Shown in pieces: positions 27,904 through 36,761 of a stretch of 64,000 nt of DNA. Position 1 is the stretch's first letter; each line of letters begins with the position of its first letter. The stretch is from the NCBI GenBank assembly GCA_030285985.1, contig CP127384.1:124001-188000 (forward strand). Direction: 5' to 3'. The notes below the pieces were generated by a model that saw only the letters and a program-made list of their open reading frames with translations, searched no databases and was not told the DNA's origin. The DNA comes from Aquidulcibacter paucihalophilus (GTDB taxonomy: Bacteria > Pseudomonadota > Alphaproteobacteria > Caulobacterales > Caulobacteraceae). The translations under genes and the position numbers were made by a program.

Positions 27904-28437
27904 ATGTCCCTCGACGCCCTTCGCGACCTGATGCCGGCCTATGCCAAGGACATCTCCCTGAACCTCGGCTCGCTCGCCTCGGAGACCGTGCTGAACGACC
28001 AGCAGAAATGGGGCTGTTTCCTCGCCTCGGCCCATGCGGTCGGCGTCGCGTCGGTGGTCAAGGCGATCGAGGCCCAGGCGGCGACGGTGCTGACGCCCGA
28101 GGCGATGACCGCGGCCAAGGCCGCCGCCGCCATCATGGGCATGAACAACATCTACTACCGGTCGCTGCACCTGATGAAGAACCACGAGTACACGACCATC
28201 CCCGCCCGGCTGCGGATGAACATCCTGGCCAATCCGGGCGTGGACAAGATGGATTTCGAGCTGTGGTCGACGGCCGTCTCGGCCATCAACGGCTGCGGGG
28301 CCTGCCTCGACGCCCACGAGGGTGCCCTGCGCCAGCACGGCGTGCCGGCGACCCATGTCCAGACGGCCCTGCGCATTGCCTCGGTGGTCCACGCCGCCAG
28401 CCGGATCGCGGCCTCGGAAGCGGCGCTGGCGGGCTAG
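27904..28437 (+). CDS. ahpD: Alkylhydroperoxidase AhpD
   Basis: A 177-aa carboxymuconolactone-decarboxylase-fold protein. The active-site pair is CGACLDAHE (CxxC with the downstream His), at residues about 130-138. It reduces AhpC with lipoyl-type partners in the known mycobacterial system. The ATG at 27904 has a weak GAGAG upstream; a TTG at 27892 is an alternative. Its stop shares CTAG with the convergent SRPBCC-like gene. Confidence 0.94.
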   Translation: MSLDALRDLMPAYAKDISLNLGSLASETVLNDQQKWGCFLASAHAVGVASVVKAIEAQAATVLTPEAMTAAKAAAAIMGMNNIYYRSLHLMKNHEYTTIPARLRMNILANPGVDKMDFELWSTAVSAINGCGACLDAHEGALRQHGVPATHVQTALRIASVVHAASRIAASEAALAG

Positions 28438-28949
28438 AGGTCCAGCCGGTCCCCGAGCCGGCGGAACTGCTCGGTCATGACGGCGTCGATGGCGTCCGCC
28501 ATGGCACCGGTTCCCGGCCCGTTGACCACAAAGGTCCATCGGAGCACCCGCTCGCCGCCGTCGGGCGGATCGGACCAGGTCATGGTCAGGACAGCGTCAG
28601 CGCCCATGCCCTGCAAGGGGCCGAACGGGGCATCGAAACGCACCATGCGGCGCTCGGGCCAGACCATCACGACCTCGGCATGTTTGATCCCGCCACCGGG
28701 CAAGGCTTCGCACCAGCAGCCGCCGGGGATGAGATCCAGACGGATATTGGCGGCATCGCCGGAATAGGTGTGCTCGCTGCTCCACCAGCCGGCGGGCATG
28801 GCCACGGTTTCAAGTACCGTCTCCGGCGCGGCCCGGACCGGGCGCTCGAAGGCGAGCGTGAAGCCGTTTTCCGTCCGCGCCCTGATCTCGGCCGAGGCGG
28901 TGGTTGCAAGCATCGCCAGCGCCAGGCCGGCCGAAATGGTCTTGAGCAT
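28434..28949 (-). CDS. Secreted SRPBCC-like protein
   Basis: A 171-aa protein with a clear signal peptide (MLKTISAGLALAMLATTASA). Its body resembles the polyketide cyclase / START-like fold: FERPVRAAPETVLETVAMPAGWW, PGGCWCEALPGGGIKHAEVV, RRMVRFDAPFGPLQGMGADA, LRWTFVVNGPG. Ligand unknown. A GGAGGATC-type sequence precedes the ATG. Confidence 0.75.
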   Translation of the reverse strand: MLKTISAGLALAMLATTASAEIRARTENGFTLAFERPVRAAPETVLETVAMPAGWWSSEHTYSGDAANIRLDLIPGGCWCEALPGGGIKHAEVVMVWPERRMVRFDAPFGPLQGMGADAVLTMTWSDPPDGGERVLRWTFVVNGPGTGAMADAIDAVMTEQFRRLGDRLDL

Positions 28950-28994
28950 CCATGATCCTCCCGGCCCGCATGGGCGGCGGTCGGACCCGAAGTG

Positions 28995-29846
28995 TCAAGC
29001 CGGGGTGAAGGTCAGCGGGGCGCCCCAGAACTGGCTGACCAGATCGGACTGTGGTCCGGCCTTGCCGCTGGTGAGGAAGTCGCGGCGACCCGAGCCGCCG
29101 AGGTCGTACTCGGGGTGGCGCTCGAAATAACGGGCGAGGGCGTCGGCGACGGCGGTGGGCTGGTGGATCACCGGCGTGCCGGGCGGCAGGGCGGCGGCGA
29201 ACAGGTCGGCCACGATCTCATAATGGGTGCAGCCGAGGATGGCCTGGTCGGGATGGCGGCCGATGCGGCGGCGCAGGGCGTCGACATGGTCGTCGACCAC
29301 CACCTTCAGTTCCTCGGCCGGGGCGCCGAGTTCGATCAGGCCGGCAAGGCCCGGGCAGGGTTCGGAGAAGACGGCCAGGTCCTCACGACGCTTGTCGATC
29401 TCGATCTCATAGACCCGGCTCATGGCCGTGGCGGCGGTGCAGAAGACGCCGGTGATGTCGATCGCCTCGATCTTGTCGTCCAGCGGCGTCCGCTCATAGG
29501 TCCAGGGCAGGCCGGTCGCGGCCTCGATGGTCGGAACGATGATGCCCAGAACATTGATCGCCCGGCCGTGACGGGCGCGGGCCTCGGGCACCCAGCTCTG
29601 CTGCAGGCGGCGCAGGGCGATGGCGGAGGCCGTATTGCAGGCGAGGACGATGACATTGGCCCCGGCCTCGAACAGCCGCTCGCAGCCGGCCCGGGTCAGG
29701 TCGACGATCTCCTCGCCGCCGCGGCCGCCATAGGGGGCGTTGGCCTGGTCGGCCAGATAGACGAAGTCCCGCTCGGGGAACCGTCGTGTCAGTTCGCGGT
29801 GGACGGTGAGGCCGCCCACGCCGGAGTCAAAAACGCCAATCGCCAT
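28995..29846 (-). CDS. murI: Glutamate racemase
   Basis: A 283-aa cofactor-independent racemase that supplies D-glutamate for peptidoglycan. The opening is IGVFDSGVGGLTV. The two catalytic cysteines are in VLACNTASA and ILGCTHYEIV, and PYGGRG is also present. Length is normal. It lies 45 bases downstream of the SRPBCC gene's start and is divergent from the M3 peptidase. Confidence 0.97.
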   Translation of the reverse strand: MAIGVFDSGVGGLTVHRELTRRFPERDFVYLADQANAPYGGRGGEEIVDLTRAGCERLFEAGANVIVLACNTASAIALRRLQQSWVPEARARHGRAINVLGIIVPTIEAATGLPWTYERTPLDDKIEAIDITGVFCTAATAMSRVYEIEIDKRREDLAVFSEPCPGLAGLIELGAPAEELKVVVDDHVDALRRRIGRHPDQAILGCTHYEIVADLFAAALPPGTPVIHQPTAVADALARYFERHPEYDLGGSGRRDFLTSGKAGPQSDLVSQFWGAPLTFTPA

Positions 29847-29970
29847 GGCGCGGCGTTTAGACGCCCCGCCGGACCGCGTCCACCAGCGAAGATTACGGCC
29901 CGTTCATGTGACAGTCAGGCCGGGAAGGGCCTACGGTCCGCACAATTCCCATTTCGGACGGAGTTTACCC

Positions 29971-32139
29971 ATGCACAGACGCCAGCTTCTTGTCGCCGGA
30001 GGCAGTCTGCTCGCCCTGTCGGCCTGCGCCTCCAACGGCATGTCGATGGGCGGGGGCACCCCGGCCGCGACCCTGGCGGCGGACGCCGCCATCGCCCGCG
30101 CCGTCCTGCCGGTCCAGACGCCCCGGGCCGAACTGTTGCAACCCTGGACAGGCGCTTACGGCGGCACCCCGCCCTGGGACCGGGTGACCGCAGCCAAACT
30201 GCGCGCCGCCATGCTGGAAGGCATCGAGCTGCAGCGCGCCGAGATCGAGGCGATCGCCAACAATCCGGAACCCGCCACCTTCGCCAACACCATGGTCGCC
30301 CTGCAGATGGCCGGCGAACCGCTGGACCGGGCCGGCTCCATCTACGGCGTCATGACCTCGAACATCGGCTCGGACGACTACAATGAGGTCGATACCGAAC
30401 TGTCGCCCCTGCTGTCGGCGTCCGGCGACGAGATCACCTTCAATGAGCGGCTGTTCGCCCGTATCAAGGCCGTCGCCGACGGTGCCGCGGCCGCCGGCCT
30501 GACCGCCGAACAGACCCGGATCGCGACCCGCAGCCGCGACAGCTTCGTGCGCAACGGCGCCGCGCTGGACGCCGCCGGCAAGGCCGAGCTGGGTCGGATC
30601 AACACCGCCCTGGCCAATGCCTTCACCAGCTTCGGCCAGAAGGTCGTGGCCGACGAAAACACCTGGACGGTCATCTCGACCGAAGCCGGCGTCGCCGGCC
30701 TGCCCGCCTCGAACAAGGCCGCCGCGGCCGCCGCGGCCCGCAGCCGCAACGTCCAGGGCTGGGCCATCGTCAACACCCGCTCGAGCGTCGATCCCTTCCT
30801 CAGCTTCGCCGACGACCGCGGCCTGCACGAAGTGGTCTGGCGCAAATTCGTCAACCGCGGCGACAACGGCGACCGCAACGACACCAATGCGACCATCGCC
30901 GAGATCGTGAAGCTGCGTCAGGACCGCGCCCGTCTGCTGGGCTTCGGCAACCACGCCGAATGGCGGATGCAGGACACGATGGCGAAGACCCCGCGCGCGG
31001 CCATGGATCTTATGAACCGCGTCTGGGCACCGGCCAAGGCGCGGGTGGCGGAAGAGGTCGCCGACATGCGCGCGATCGCCGGTCACGACATCGAGCCGTG
31101 GGACTACCTCTACTATGCGGAGAAGGTCCGGAAGCAGAAGTACGACCTCGACCAGAACGAGCTGAAACCCTATTTCGAGCTCAACAACGTCCGCGCCGGC
31201 TCGTTCGAGATGGCGCGTCGCCTGTACGGCTTCACCTTCGAAAAACTGCCCGCGGGCACCGTGCCGGTCTTCCATCCGGACGTCACCGTCTATGAGGTCA
31301 AGGACGCCGGCCGGCCGATCGGCCTCTACTACGCCGACGACTATGCCCGCGCCGGCAAGCGGTCCGGGGCCTGGATGACGACCTACCGGTCTCATTCGAC
31401 CTTTGACGGCGAGAAGAACACCCTCGGCTCGAACAACAACAATTTCGTCAAGGCCGAAGGCAGCGAGCCGATCCTGATCTCGCTCGACGACGCCGAGACC
31501 CTGTTCCACGAGTTCGGCCACACCCTGCACGCCTATTCGTCGAAGGTGACCTATCCGGCCCTGGGCGGCACGCCGCGCGACTATGTCGAATATCCGTCGC
31601 AGGTCCACGAGCACTGGGTGCTGAGCCGGCCGATCCTCGACGGCTTCATGAAACACTACCAGACCGGCGAACCCATGCCGCAGGCGCTGGTCGACAAGGT
31701 GCAGGCCGCCCAGACCTTCAACCAGGGCTATGCGACGGTCAGCTATCTGTCCTCGGCCCTGGTCGATATGGACCTGCACACCCAGGCGACCCCGCCGACC
31801 GACATCGACGCCTTCGAGCGCGAGAGCCTGGCCCGCTACGGCATGCCGAAGGAGATCGTGATGCGGCACCGCCTGCCGCAGTTCAATCACCTGTTCACTT
31901 CGGACGCCTATTCGGCGGGCTACTATTCCTACCTCTGGTCAGAGGTCATGGACGCCGACACCTGGGCCTATTTCGAGGACTCCGGCGACGTCTTCAATCC
32001 GGACATCGCCAGCCGCTACAAGGCGATCATCCTGGCCGAGGGCAACACCACCGACCGCGCCGAGGCCTATCGCCGCTTCCGCGGCCGCGACCCGGACGTC
32101 ACGGCCCTGCTGAAGGTGCGGGGCTTCCCGGTTTCCTGA
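29971..32139 (+). CDS. M3 family metallopeptidase lipoprotein (Dcp-like)
   Basis: A 722-aa peptidyl-dipeptidase/oligopeptidase-type enzyme. The N terminus MHRRQLLVAGGSLLALSAC has a twin-Arg-like start and a lipobox with Cys at residue 19, so a periplasmic, lipid-anchored location is likely. The zinc motif is LFHEFGHTLHAYSSKV with a downstream Glu region (DYVEYPSQVHEHW). The C-terminal domain ends YRRFRGRDPDVTALLKVRGF. A strong terminator follows. Confidence 0.93.
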   Translation: MHRRQLLVAGGSLLALSACASNGMSMGGGTPAATLAADAAIARAVLPVQTPRAELLQPWTGAYGGTPPWDRVTAAKLRAAMLEGIELQRAEIEAIANNPEPATFANTMVALQMAGEPLDRAGSIYGVMTSNIGSDDYNEVDTELSPLLSASGDEITFNERLFARIKAVADGAAAAGLTAEQTRIATRSRDSFVRNGAALDAAGKAELGRINTALANAFTSFGQKVVADENTWTVISTEAGVAGLPASNKAAAAAAARSRNVQGWAIVNTRSSVDPFLSFADDRGLHEVVWRKFVNRGDNGDRNDTNATIAEIVKLRQDRARLLGFGNHAEWRMQDTMAKTPRAAMDLMNRVWAPAKARVAEEVADMRAIAGHDIEPWDYLYYAEKVRKQKYDLDQNELKPYFELNNVRAGSFEMARRLYGFTFEKLPAGTVPVFHPDVTVYEVKDAGRPIGLYYADDYARAGKRSGAWMTTYRSHSTFDGEKNTLGSNNNNFVKAEGSEPILISLDDAETLFHEFGHTLHAYSSKVTYPALGGTPRDYVEYPSQVHEHWVLSRPILDGFMKHYQTGEPMPQALVDKVQAAQTFNQGYATVSYLSSALVDMDLHTQATPPTDIDAFERESLARYGMPKEIVMRHRLPQFNHLFTSDAYSAGYYSYLWSEVMDADTWAYFEDSGDVFNPDIASRYKAIILAEGNTTDRAEAYRRFRGRDPDVTALLKVRGFPVS

Positions 32140-32167
32140 CCGGGTCGCGAGCGTCAGCGACAATAAC

Positions 32168-32202
32168 AAGGGGGCCGGCGGAGTGATCCGCCGGCCCTTT
32201 TG
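32168..32202 (+). terminator. Rho-independent terminator after the M3 peptidase
   Basis: An 11-bp perfect stem GGGCCGGCGGA (32172-32182), loop GTGA, TCCGCCGGCCC (32187-32197), flanked by AAGG and TTTT. This is the cleanest intrinsic terminator in the window. Confidence 0.92.
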
Positions 32203-32219
32203 TCTGTCCGCGCCGGCGA

Positions 32220-32522
32220 TCAGAGAATGACCGGCACGCGGCTGAGCGCATAGTCCACCTGAACGGCTCCCGGCAGCTGCCGGACCGCCTCATTGCGGAA
32301 GGCTGTGCGGCAGAAGGCGCGGTCGCTGATACGGCTGCCCGGGCGTTTGACACCCCGGCAAGCCCGGCTGGCCGCGGCCGAAACCCGGGCGTCGAAGGCG
32401 TCGGCGCCGGCGGCGCTGGCCAGGTCGAGGTCCCCCCACCGGACACGCGCTTCCTGGGCGGAGGCGGCACCGGCGGCGAGGCTGACAGTCAGGGCGGCGA
32501 CGAGAGAAGCGGGGATTTTCAT
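32220..32522 (-). CDS. UrcA family protein
   Basis: A 100-aa secreted protein with a signal peptide (MKIPASLVAALTVSLAAGAASA). The UrcA core follows: RVRWGDLDLASAAGADAFDARVSAAASRACRG, in which the aligned W/Y-x-DLDL and two Cys (ACRG and FCRTAF) are family features. Function unknown; the family is widespread in Caulobacterales and sphingomonads. AGGAG lies about 7 bases before the ATG at 32522. Confidence 0.85.
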   Translation of the reverse strand: MKIPASLVAALTVSLAAGAASAQEARVRWGDLDLASAAGADAFDARVSAAASRACRGVKRPGSRISDRAFCRTAFRNEAVRQLPGAVQVDYALSRVPVIL

Positions 32523-33076
32523 GGCGATCTCCTGCGGAGGTCTGCGTCGCTCGTGGCGGCGACGAGGCGGGAGATACGGCCGGGCTGTTTCAGGCCCGTG
32601 TGGCTTCCGCGGCGAAATCGCGACGGCGGATGAATTCGCGGAAAGCTGAACGGTGATCATCGTTTGGCGGCGCATCAAACAGACCCGGGGTTCATCACAA
32701 CGAACACAACGACTCCACAACGGACACGACGGCAGCATGGGTGCGGCGCGAACGCGCCATTCCTCCCTGGATGAGAAGGCGCTGCGCGCGACGGCGGAGC
32801 GCCGGCCCCGTCGTGTTCCCTGTGCTCTCGTTGTGTTCGTTGTGATGAACCAGCCGGCCGCTGCCGCCCCGCGCCTTGTCTTCGCCCCCCTTTTCCGCCA
32901 TAAGCCGCCGCTTCCGACGCAAGTGAACCTCGCGTCTCCACCATCACGACCCCGGTTCCGGCCGGACGAGGATGGCGAGAACCCTCCGCCGACGTGATCG
33001 TCGCCGGAGGCCATTTCGCTATGGAGACCGTTTCACCCGCCGGAAGCAGGTGGCCTTCGGGCTGACGAGGTAGTGA
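32523..33076. other. Non-coding stretch before ffh
   Basis: No credible gene was found in these 554 bases. The UrcA ribosome site is at the left edge and the family A inverted repeat occupies 32689-32851. The right third carries no recognised promoter motif apart from the ffh ribosome site (GAGG at about 33067). Short open frames here are translations of the repeat arms. Confidence 0.6.
32689..32851. repeat. Family A inverted repeat, gene-less copy 2
   Basis: The left arm (32689-32732) starts GGTTCATCACAACGAACACA. The right arm (32808-32851) includes CTCGTTGTGTTCGTTGTGAT and ends GATGAACC. The outer 20 bases of the arms are a perfect inverted match. The loop is about 75 bp without coding look. 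It is located between urcA and ffh. Confidence 0.88.
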
Positions 33077-34600
33077 ATGTTCGAGGCTCTGAACGAGCGG
33101 CTGACAGGCGTCTTCGACCGGATCACCGGGCGCGGTGCCCTGTCCGAAAAGGACGTCTCCGAGGCGATGCGCGAAGTCCGCGTGGCGCTGCTCGAGGCCG
33201 ACGTCGCCCTGCCCGTCGTCAAGGACTTCATCGCCTTCGCCACCGAACGCGCCACGGGCGAGGACGTCATCCGCTCGGTCAAGCCGGCCGATCAGGTGGT
33301 CAAGATCGTCTATGACGGCCTGGTCGAGATGCTGGGCGGCGATGAGCCGACCCCGATCAATCTGAACGCCACCCCGCCCGCCGTGATCCTGATGGCCGGC
33401 CTGCAGGGCTCGGGCAAGACGACGACCTCGGCCAAGCTGGCGCTGCGCCTGACCAAGTTCGATCGCAAGAAGGTCATGATGGCCTCGCTGGACACGCGTC
33501 GTCCGGCGGCCATGGAGCAGCTGCAGACCCTCGGCAAACAGATCGAGGTCGCGGTCCTGCCGATCGTGGCCGGCGAGTCGCCGATCCAGATCACCAAGCG
33601 CGCGCTGCAGTCGGCGAAACTCCAGGGCTTCGACGTCCTGATCCTCGACACCGCCGGCCGGATCACGCTGGACGAGGCCCTGATGGCCGAGGTGGCCGAG
33701 GTCGCCGCCGTTTCGAAGCCGGTCGAGACCCTGCTGGTCGCCGACAGCCTGACCGGCCAGGACGCCGTCCGCACCGCCAAGGCCTTCCACGACCGCCTGC
33801 CCCTGACGGGCCTGGTCCTGACCCGCGCCGACGGCGACGGGCGCGGCGGGGCCATGCTGTCGATGCGCGCCGTCACCGGCCTGCCGATCAAATACATCGG
33901 CGCGGGCGAGAAGGTCGACGCGCTGGAAGTGTTCGACGCCCGCCGCGTCGCCGGCCGCATCCTCGGTCAGGGGGACATCGTCGCCCTGGTCGAGAAGGCG
34001 TCGCAGGAGCTGGACCAGTCCAAGGCCGAGGCCATGGCCCGCAAACTGGCCAAGGGCCAGTTCGACCTGAACGACCTCGCCGGCCAGCTGCAGCAGATGA
34101 AGCGGATGGGCGGTCTTCAGGGCATCATGGGCATGCTGCCCGGCGTGGCCAAGATGAAGAACCAGATGGCCGAGAGCGGCGTCGACGATCGGATGATCGC
34201 CCGCCAGGAAGCCATCATCTCCTCAATGACCAAGGCCGAGCGCAAGAAGCCCGACCTGCTCAACGCCAGCCGCAAGAAGCGCGTCGCCGCCGGCGCCGGC
34301 GTCGAGGTCCAGGACATCAACCGCCTGCTCAAACAGCACCGCCAGATGGCCGACATGGTCAAGTCCATGTCGCGCGGCGGCGGCAAGGGCATGAAGCAGA
34401 TGGCCGCCATGATGGGCGGCCTCGGCGGCGGCATGGGCGGCGGCCCCGACATGGCCCGCCTCAAGGCGATGGGGGGCGGCCGCATGCCCGAGCCCAGCGC
34501 CGACGAAATGAAAGCCCTTCAGGACCGGCTCGCCGGCCTGGGCGGCGGACAACTTCCGGGGGGCCTTCCGGGCCTGCCGGGCTTCCCTCCCAAGAAATAA
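33077..34600 (+). CDS. ffh: Signal recognition particle GTPase
   Basis: A 507-aa SRP54 homologue that targets inner-membrane proteins co-translationally. The N domain is followed by the G domain with G1 GLQGSGKTTTSAKLA, DTAGR and TRADGDGRGG, and a methionine-rich M domain (residues about 300-470) binding signal peptides and 4.5S RNA. The C-terminal tail is Gly/Met-rich. It is followed by rpsP after 25 bases. The 4.5S RNA gene was not identified in the window. Confidence 0.98.
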   Translation: MFEALNERLTGVFDRITGRGALSEKDVSEAMREVRVALLEADVALPVVKDFIAFATERATGEDVIRSVKPADQVVKIVYDGLVEMLGGDEPTPINLNATPPAVILMAGLQGSGKTTTSAKLALRLTKFDRKKVMMASLDTRRPAAMEQLQTLGKQIEVAVLPIVAGESPIQITKRALQSAKLQGFDVLILDTAGRITLDEALMAEVAEVAAVSKPVETLLVADSLTGQDAVRTAKAFHDRLPLTGLVLTRADGDGRGGAMLSMRAVTGLPIKYIGAGEKVDALEVFDARRVAGRILGQGDIVALVEKASQELDQSKAEAMARKLAKGQFDLNDLAGQLQQMKRMGGLQGIMGMLPGVAKMKNQMAESGVDDRMIARQEAIISSMTKAERKKPDLLNASRKKRVAAGAGVEVQDINRLLKQHRQMADMVKSMSRGGGKGMKQMAAMMGGLGGGMGGGPDMARLKAMGGGRMPEPSADEMKALQDRLAGLGGGQLPGGLPGLPGFPPKK

Positions 34601-34625
34601 TCCGAATTAACGAAAGAGACTGAAA

Positions 34626-35219
34626 ATGCTGAAGATTCGTCTGGCCCGCGGCGGCGCCAAGAAGCGCCCCTACTATTACATCGTCGTTGCTGACAGCCAC
34701 GCTCCGCGCGACGGCAAATTCATCGAGCGCGTCGGCACCTACAACCCGATGCTGCCGCGCGACGGCGAGCAGAAGCGCGTCAATCTGAAGACCGACCGGA
34801 TCGCCGAATGGCTCGGCAAGGGCGCCCAGCCCACCGACCGCGTCGCGCGCTTCCTGAGCCAGGACGAAGCCCTGGCCGGCAAGGTCAAGTGGACCCAGGG
34901 CAACAACCCGAAGAAGGCCGAGCCAGGCAAGAAGGCCCAGGAACGCGCCGCCGAGCGCGCCCAGCGCGAAGCCGACCGCGCCGAGGCCGAAGCCGCCGCC
35001 AAGATCGAGGCCGCTGAAGCCGCTGTCCGCGCCAAGGAAGAAGCGGCTGCTGCCGCCGAAGCCGCCAAGAACGCGCCGCCGGCTCCCGAGCCCGAAGCCG
35101 CTGCTGAAGAAGCCCCGGCCGCTGAAGCTGAAGCCGTGACGGAAGAGGCCCCGGCCGAAGCCGCCGCCGAAGAAGCCCCGGCTGCTGAAGCGACCGAAGA
35201 AGAAAAGACCGAGGCCTAA
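34626..35219 (+). CDS. rpsP: Ribosomal protein bS16 with a long acidic C-terminal tail
   Basis: A 197-aa protein of the 30S subunit. The conserved part is residues 1-80 ([20 protein letters not shown] and [13 protein letters not shown]). Residues about 95-197 are an Ala/Glu/Pro-rich, low-complexity tail with repeated [13 protein letters not shown] segments. Ordinary bS16 is about 80-90 aa; alphaproteobacterial versions are often extended, and this one is at the long end. Between ffh and rimM, as usual. A terminator follows. Confidence 0.97.
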   Translation: MLKIRLARGGAKKRPYYYIVVADSHAPRDGKFIERVGTYNPMLPRDGEQKRVNLKTDRIAEWLGKGAQPTDRVARFLSQDEALAGKVKWTQGNNPKKAEPGKKAQERAAERAQREADRAEAEAAAKIEAAEAAVRAKEEAAAAAEAAKNAPPAPEPEAAAEEAPAAEAEAVTEEAPAEAAAEEAPAAEATEEEKTEA

Positions 35220-35258
35220 GGCTTTCGGGTTCCGCTCCGGCGGGACACAGACGAACGG

Positions 35259-35298
35259 AAAGCAGCGTCCGGACCACCGGGCGCTGCTTTTCATTTAT
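35259..35298 (+). terminator. Probable intrinsic terminator after rpsP
   Basis: A 9-bp stem AAAGCAGCG (35259-35267) / CGCTGCTTT (35282-35290) with a 14-base loop, followed by TTCATTTATT. It would separate rpsP from rimM, or act as an attenuator between them. Confidence 0.7.
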
Positions 35299-35356
35299 TG
35301 GGGTGCGCTACCGCGCTTCGCGCTACTTGAGCGCAGGATCCTTGAATGAGGCGGCG

Positions 35357-35884
35357 ATGACGACCGACAGCAAACTCATCCTCGTCGGCCAGGTCGCCGG
35401 CGGGTTCGGGGTCAAGGGCGAGGTGCGGGTGACCGCTTACACCGCCGAGCCGATCACCCTGCTGTCCTATGGCGTCCTGCTGCGCGCCGACGGTTCGACC
35501 GGCCTGACGCTGACCGGTGGCCGGGCGGAGAAGTCCGCCGTCGTCGGCCGGGCGAAGGAGATCGCCACCAAGGAACAGGCCGACGCCCTGCGCGGGCTGA
35601 AGCTCTACATCCCCCGCGACAAGCTGCCGGAACCCGACGAGGACGAATTCTACCTGACCGATCTGGTCGGCCTGGAAGCGCGCGACCCGGAAGGCGTGGT
35701 CCTCGGGACCGTGAAGTCCGTGCAGAATTTCGGTGCCGACGACATGCTGGAGATCGCCCCGGCACTGGGCGGCCCGACCTGGTACCTGCCCTTCACCAGG
35801 GACGCCGTGCCCGACCTGCACATCACCGACGGCTGGCTGCTGGCGGTGAAACCGACCGAGATCGGCGAACGCGAGCCGGACTAG
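35357..35884 (+). CDS. rimM: Ribosome maturation factor RimM
   Basis: A 175-aa 30S maturation factor binding uS19. N-terminal RimM domain (LVGQVAGGFGVKGEVRVTAY) and C-terminal PRC barrel (DEFYLTDLVGLEARDPEG, FGADDMLEIAP, WYLPFTRDAVP). ATG at 35357. The usual next genes trmD and rplS are not here; instead fabI converges and its stop shares CTAG with the rimM stop. Confidence 0.95.
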   Translation: MTTDSKLILVGQVAGGFGVKGEVRVTAYTAEPITLLSYGVLLRADGSTGLTLTGGRAEKSAVVGRAKEIATKEQADALRGLKLYIPRDKLPEPDEDEFYLTDLVGLEARDPEGVVLGTVKSVQNFGADDMLEIAPALGGPTWYLPFTRDAVPDLHITDGWLLAVKPTEIGEREPD

Positions 35885-36702
35885 GCTTCCTCGTCCGCCG
35901 CCATGCCCATCATGTGGAAGCCGGCGTCGACGTGGATGACCTCGCCCGTGGTCGAGAAGCCGAGGTCGGAACACAGCCACAGGGCAGCGCCGGCGACGCC
36001 TTCCATGGAGGTGTCTTCCTTCATCGCCGACATGGCCCGGCCCTGGGCGATCATGCCGCGGCCGCCCGAGATGCCGGCCAGGGACAGGGTGCGCATGGCT
36101 CCGGCCGAGATGGCGTTGACGCGGATGCCGCGCGGGCCCAGGTCGCGGGCGATGTATCGGGTCGCCGCTTCCAGACCGGCCTTGGCCACGCCCATGGTGT
36201 TGTAGTTGGGGATGGCCCGCTCCGAGCCGAGGTAGGTCATGGTCACCATCGACCCGCCGTTGGGCATCAGTTTCGACGCCCGTTTGGCGACGTCGACGAA
36301 GCTGAACACCGAGATATTCATGGCCAGCAGGAAGCTGTCGCGGGTGGTGTTGTCGACGAAGGAGCCCTGCAGCTCGTTCTTGTTGGCGAAGGCCACCGAA
36401 TGGACGACGAAATCGATCGTGCCGAAGGCCTTTTCCAGCTCGGCAAAGGCCAGGTCCATCGAGGCGTCGTCGGTGACGTCGGCCTGGATCAGCAGCTTGG
36501 CGCCGACGCTCTCGGCCAGCGGGCGCACGCGGCGCTCCAGACCCTCGCCCATATAGGTGAAGGCCAGTTCGGCGCCCTGGGCGGCCAGCTGGGACGCGAT
36601 GCCCCAGGCGATGGAGTTGCTGTTGGCGACCCCCATGATCAGGCCCTTCTTGCCCTTCATGAGTTCACCGGTGGGCATGTTCCAGCCGCTCTCGCTCGCC
36701 AT
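35881..36702 (-). CDS. fabI: Enoyl-ACP reductase (NADH)
   Basis: A 273-aa short-chain-dehydrogenase-type enzyme for the last step of fatty acid elongation. The FabI-specific glycine region is GLIMGVANSNSIAWGIASQL. The catalytic Tyr-x6-Lys is in YNTMGVAKAG, with ISAGAMRTLSLAGI downstream. It is separated from fabB-fabA by an antiporter gene on the same strand. Typical length; the target type of triclosan/diazaborine. Confidence 0.97.
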   Translation of the reverse strand: MASESGWNMPTGELMKGKKGLIMGVANSNSIAWGIASQLAAQGAELAFTYMGEGLERRVRPLAESVGAKLLIQADVTDDASMDLAFAELEKAFGTIDFVVHSVAFANKNELQGSFVDNTTRDSFLLAMNISVFSFVDVAKRASKLMPNGGSMVTMTYLGSERAIPNYNTMGVAKAGLEAATRYIARDLGPRGIRVNAISAGAMRTLSLAGISGGRGMIAQGRAMSAMKEDTSMEGVAGAALWLCSDLGFSTTGEVIHVDAGFHMMGMAADEEA

Positions 36703-36761
36703 CTTGTGTCTCCGTGTTTTGAACGCCGAGGGTTAGCAGCGCCCGGCTTTGGGGGGAAGCG

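Noticed and set aside
32675..33014. Frames reading HHNEHNE-type peptides upstream of ffh
   Set aside because: They are translations of the family A arms, not genes; no ribosome site or conserved domain.
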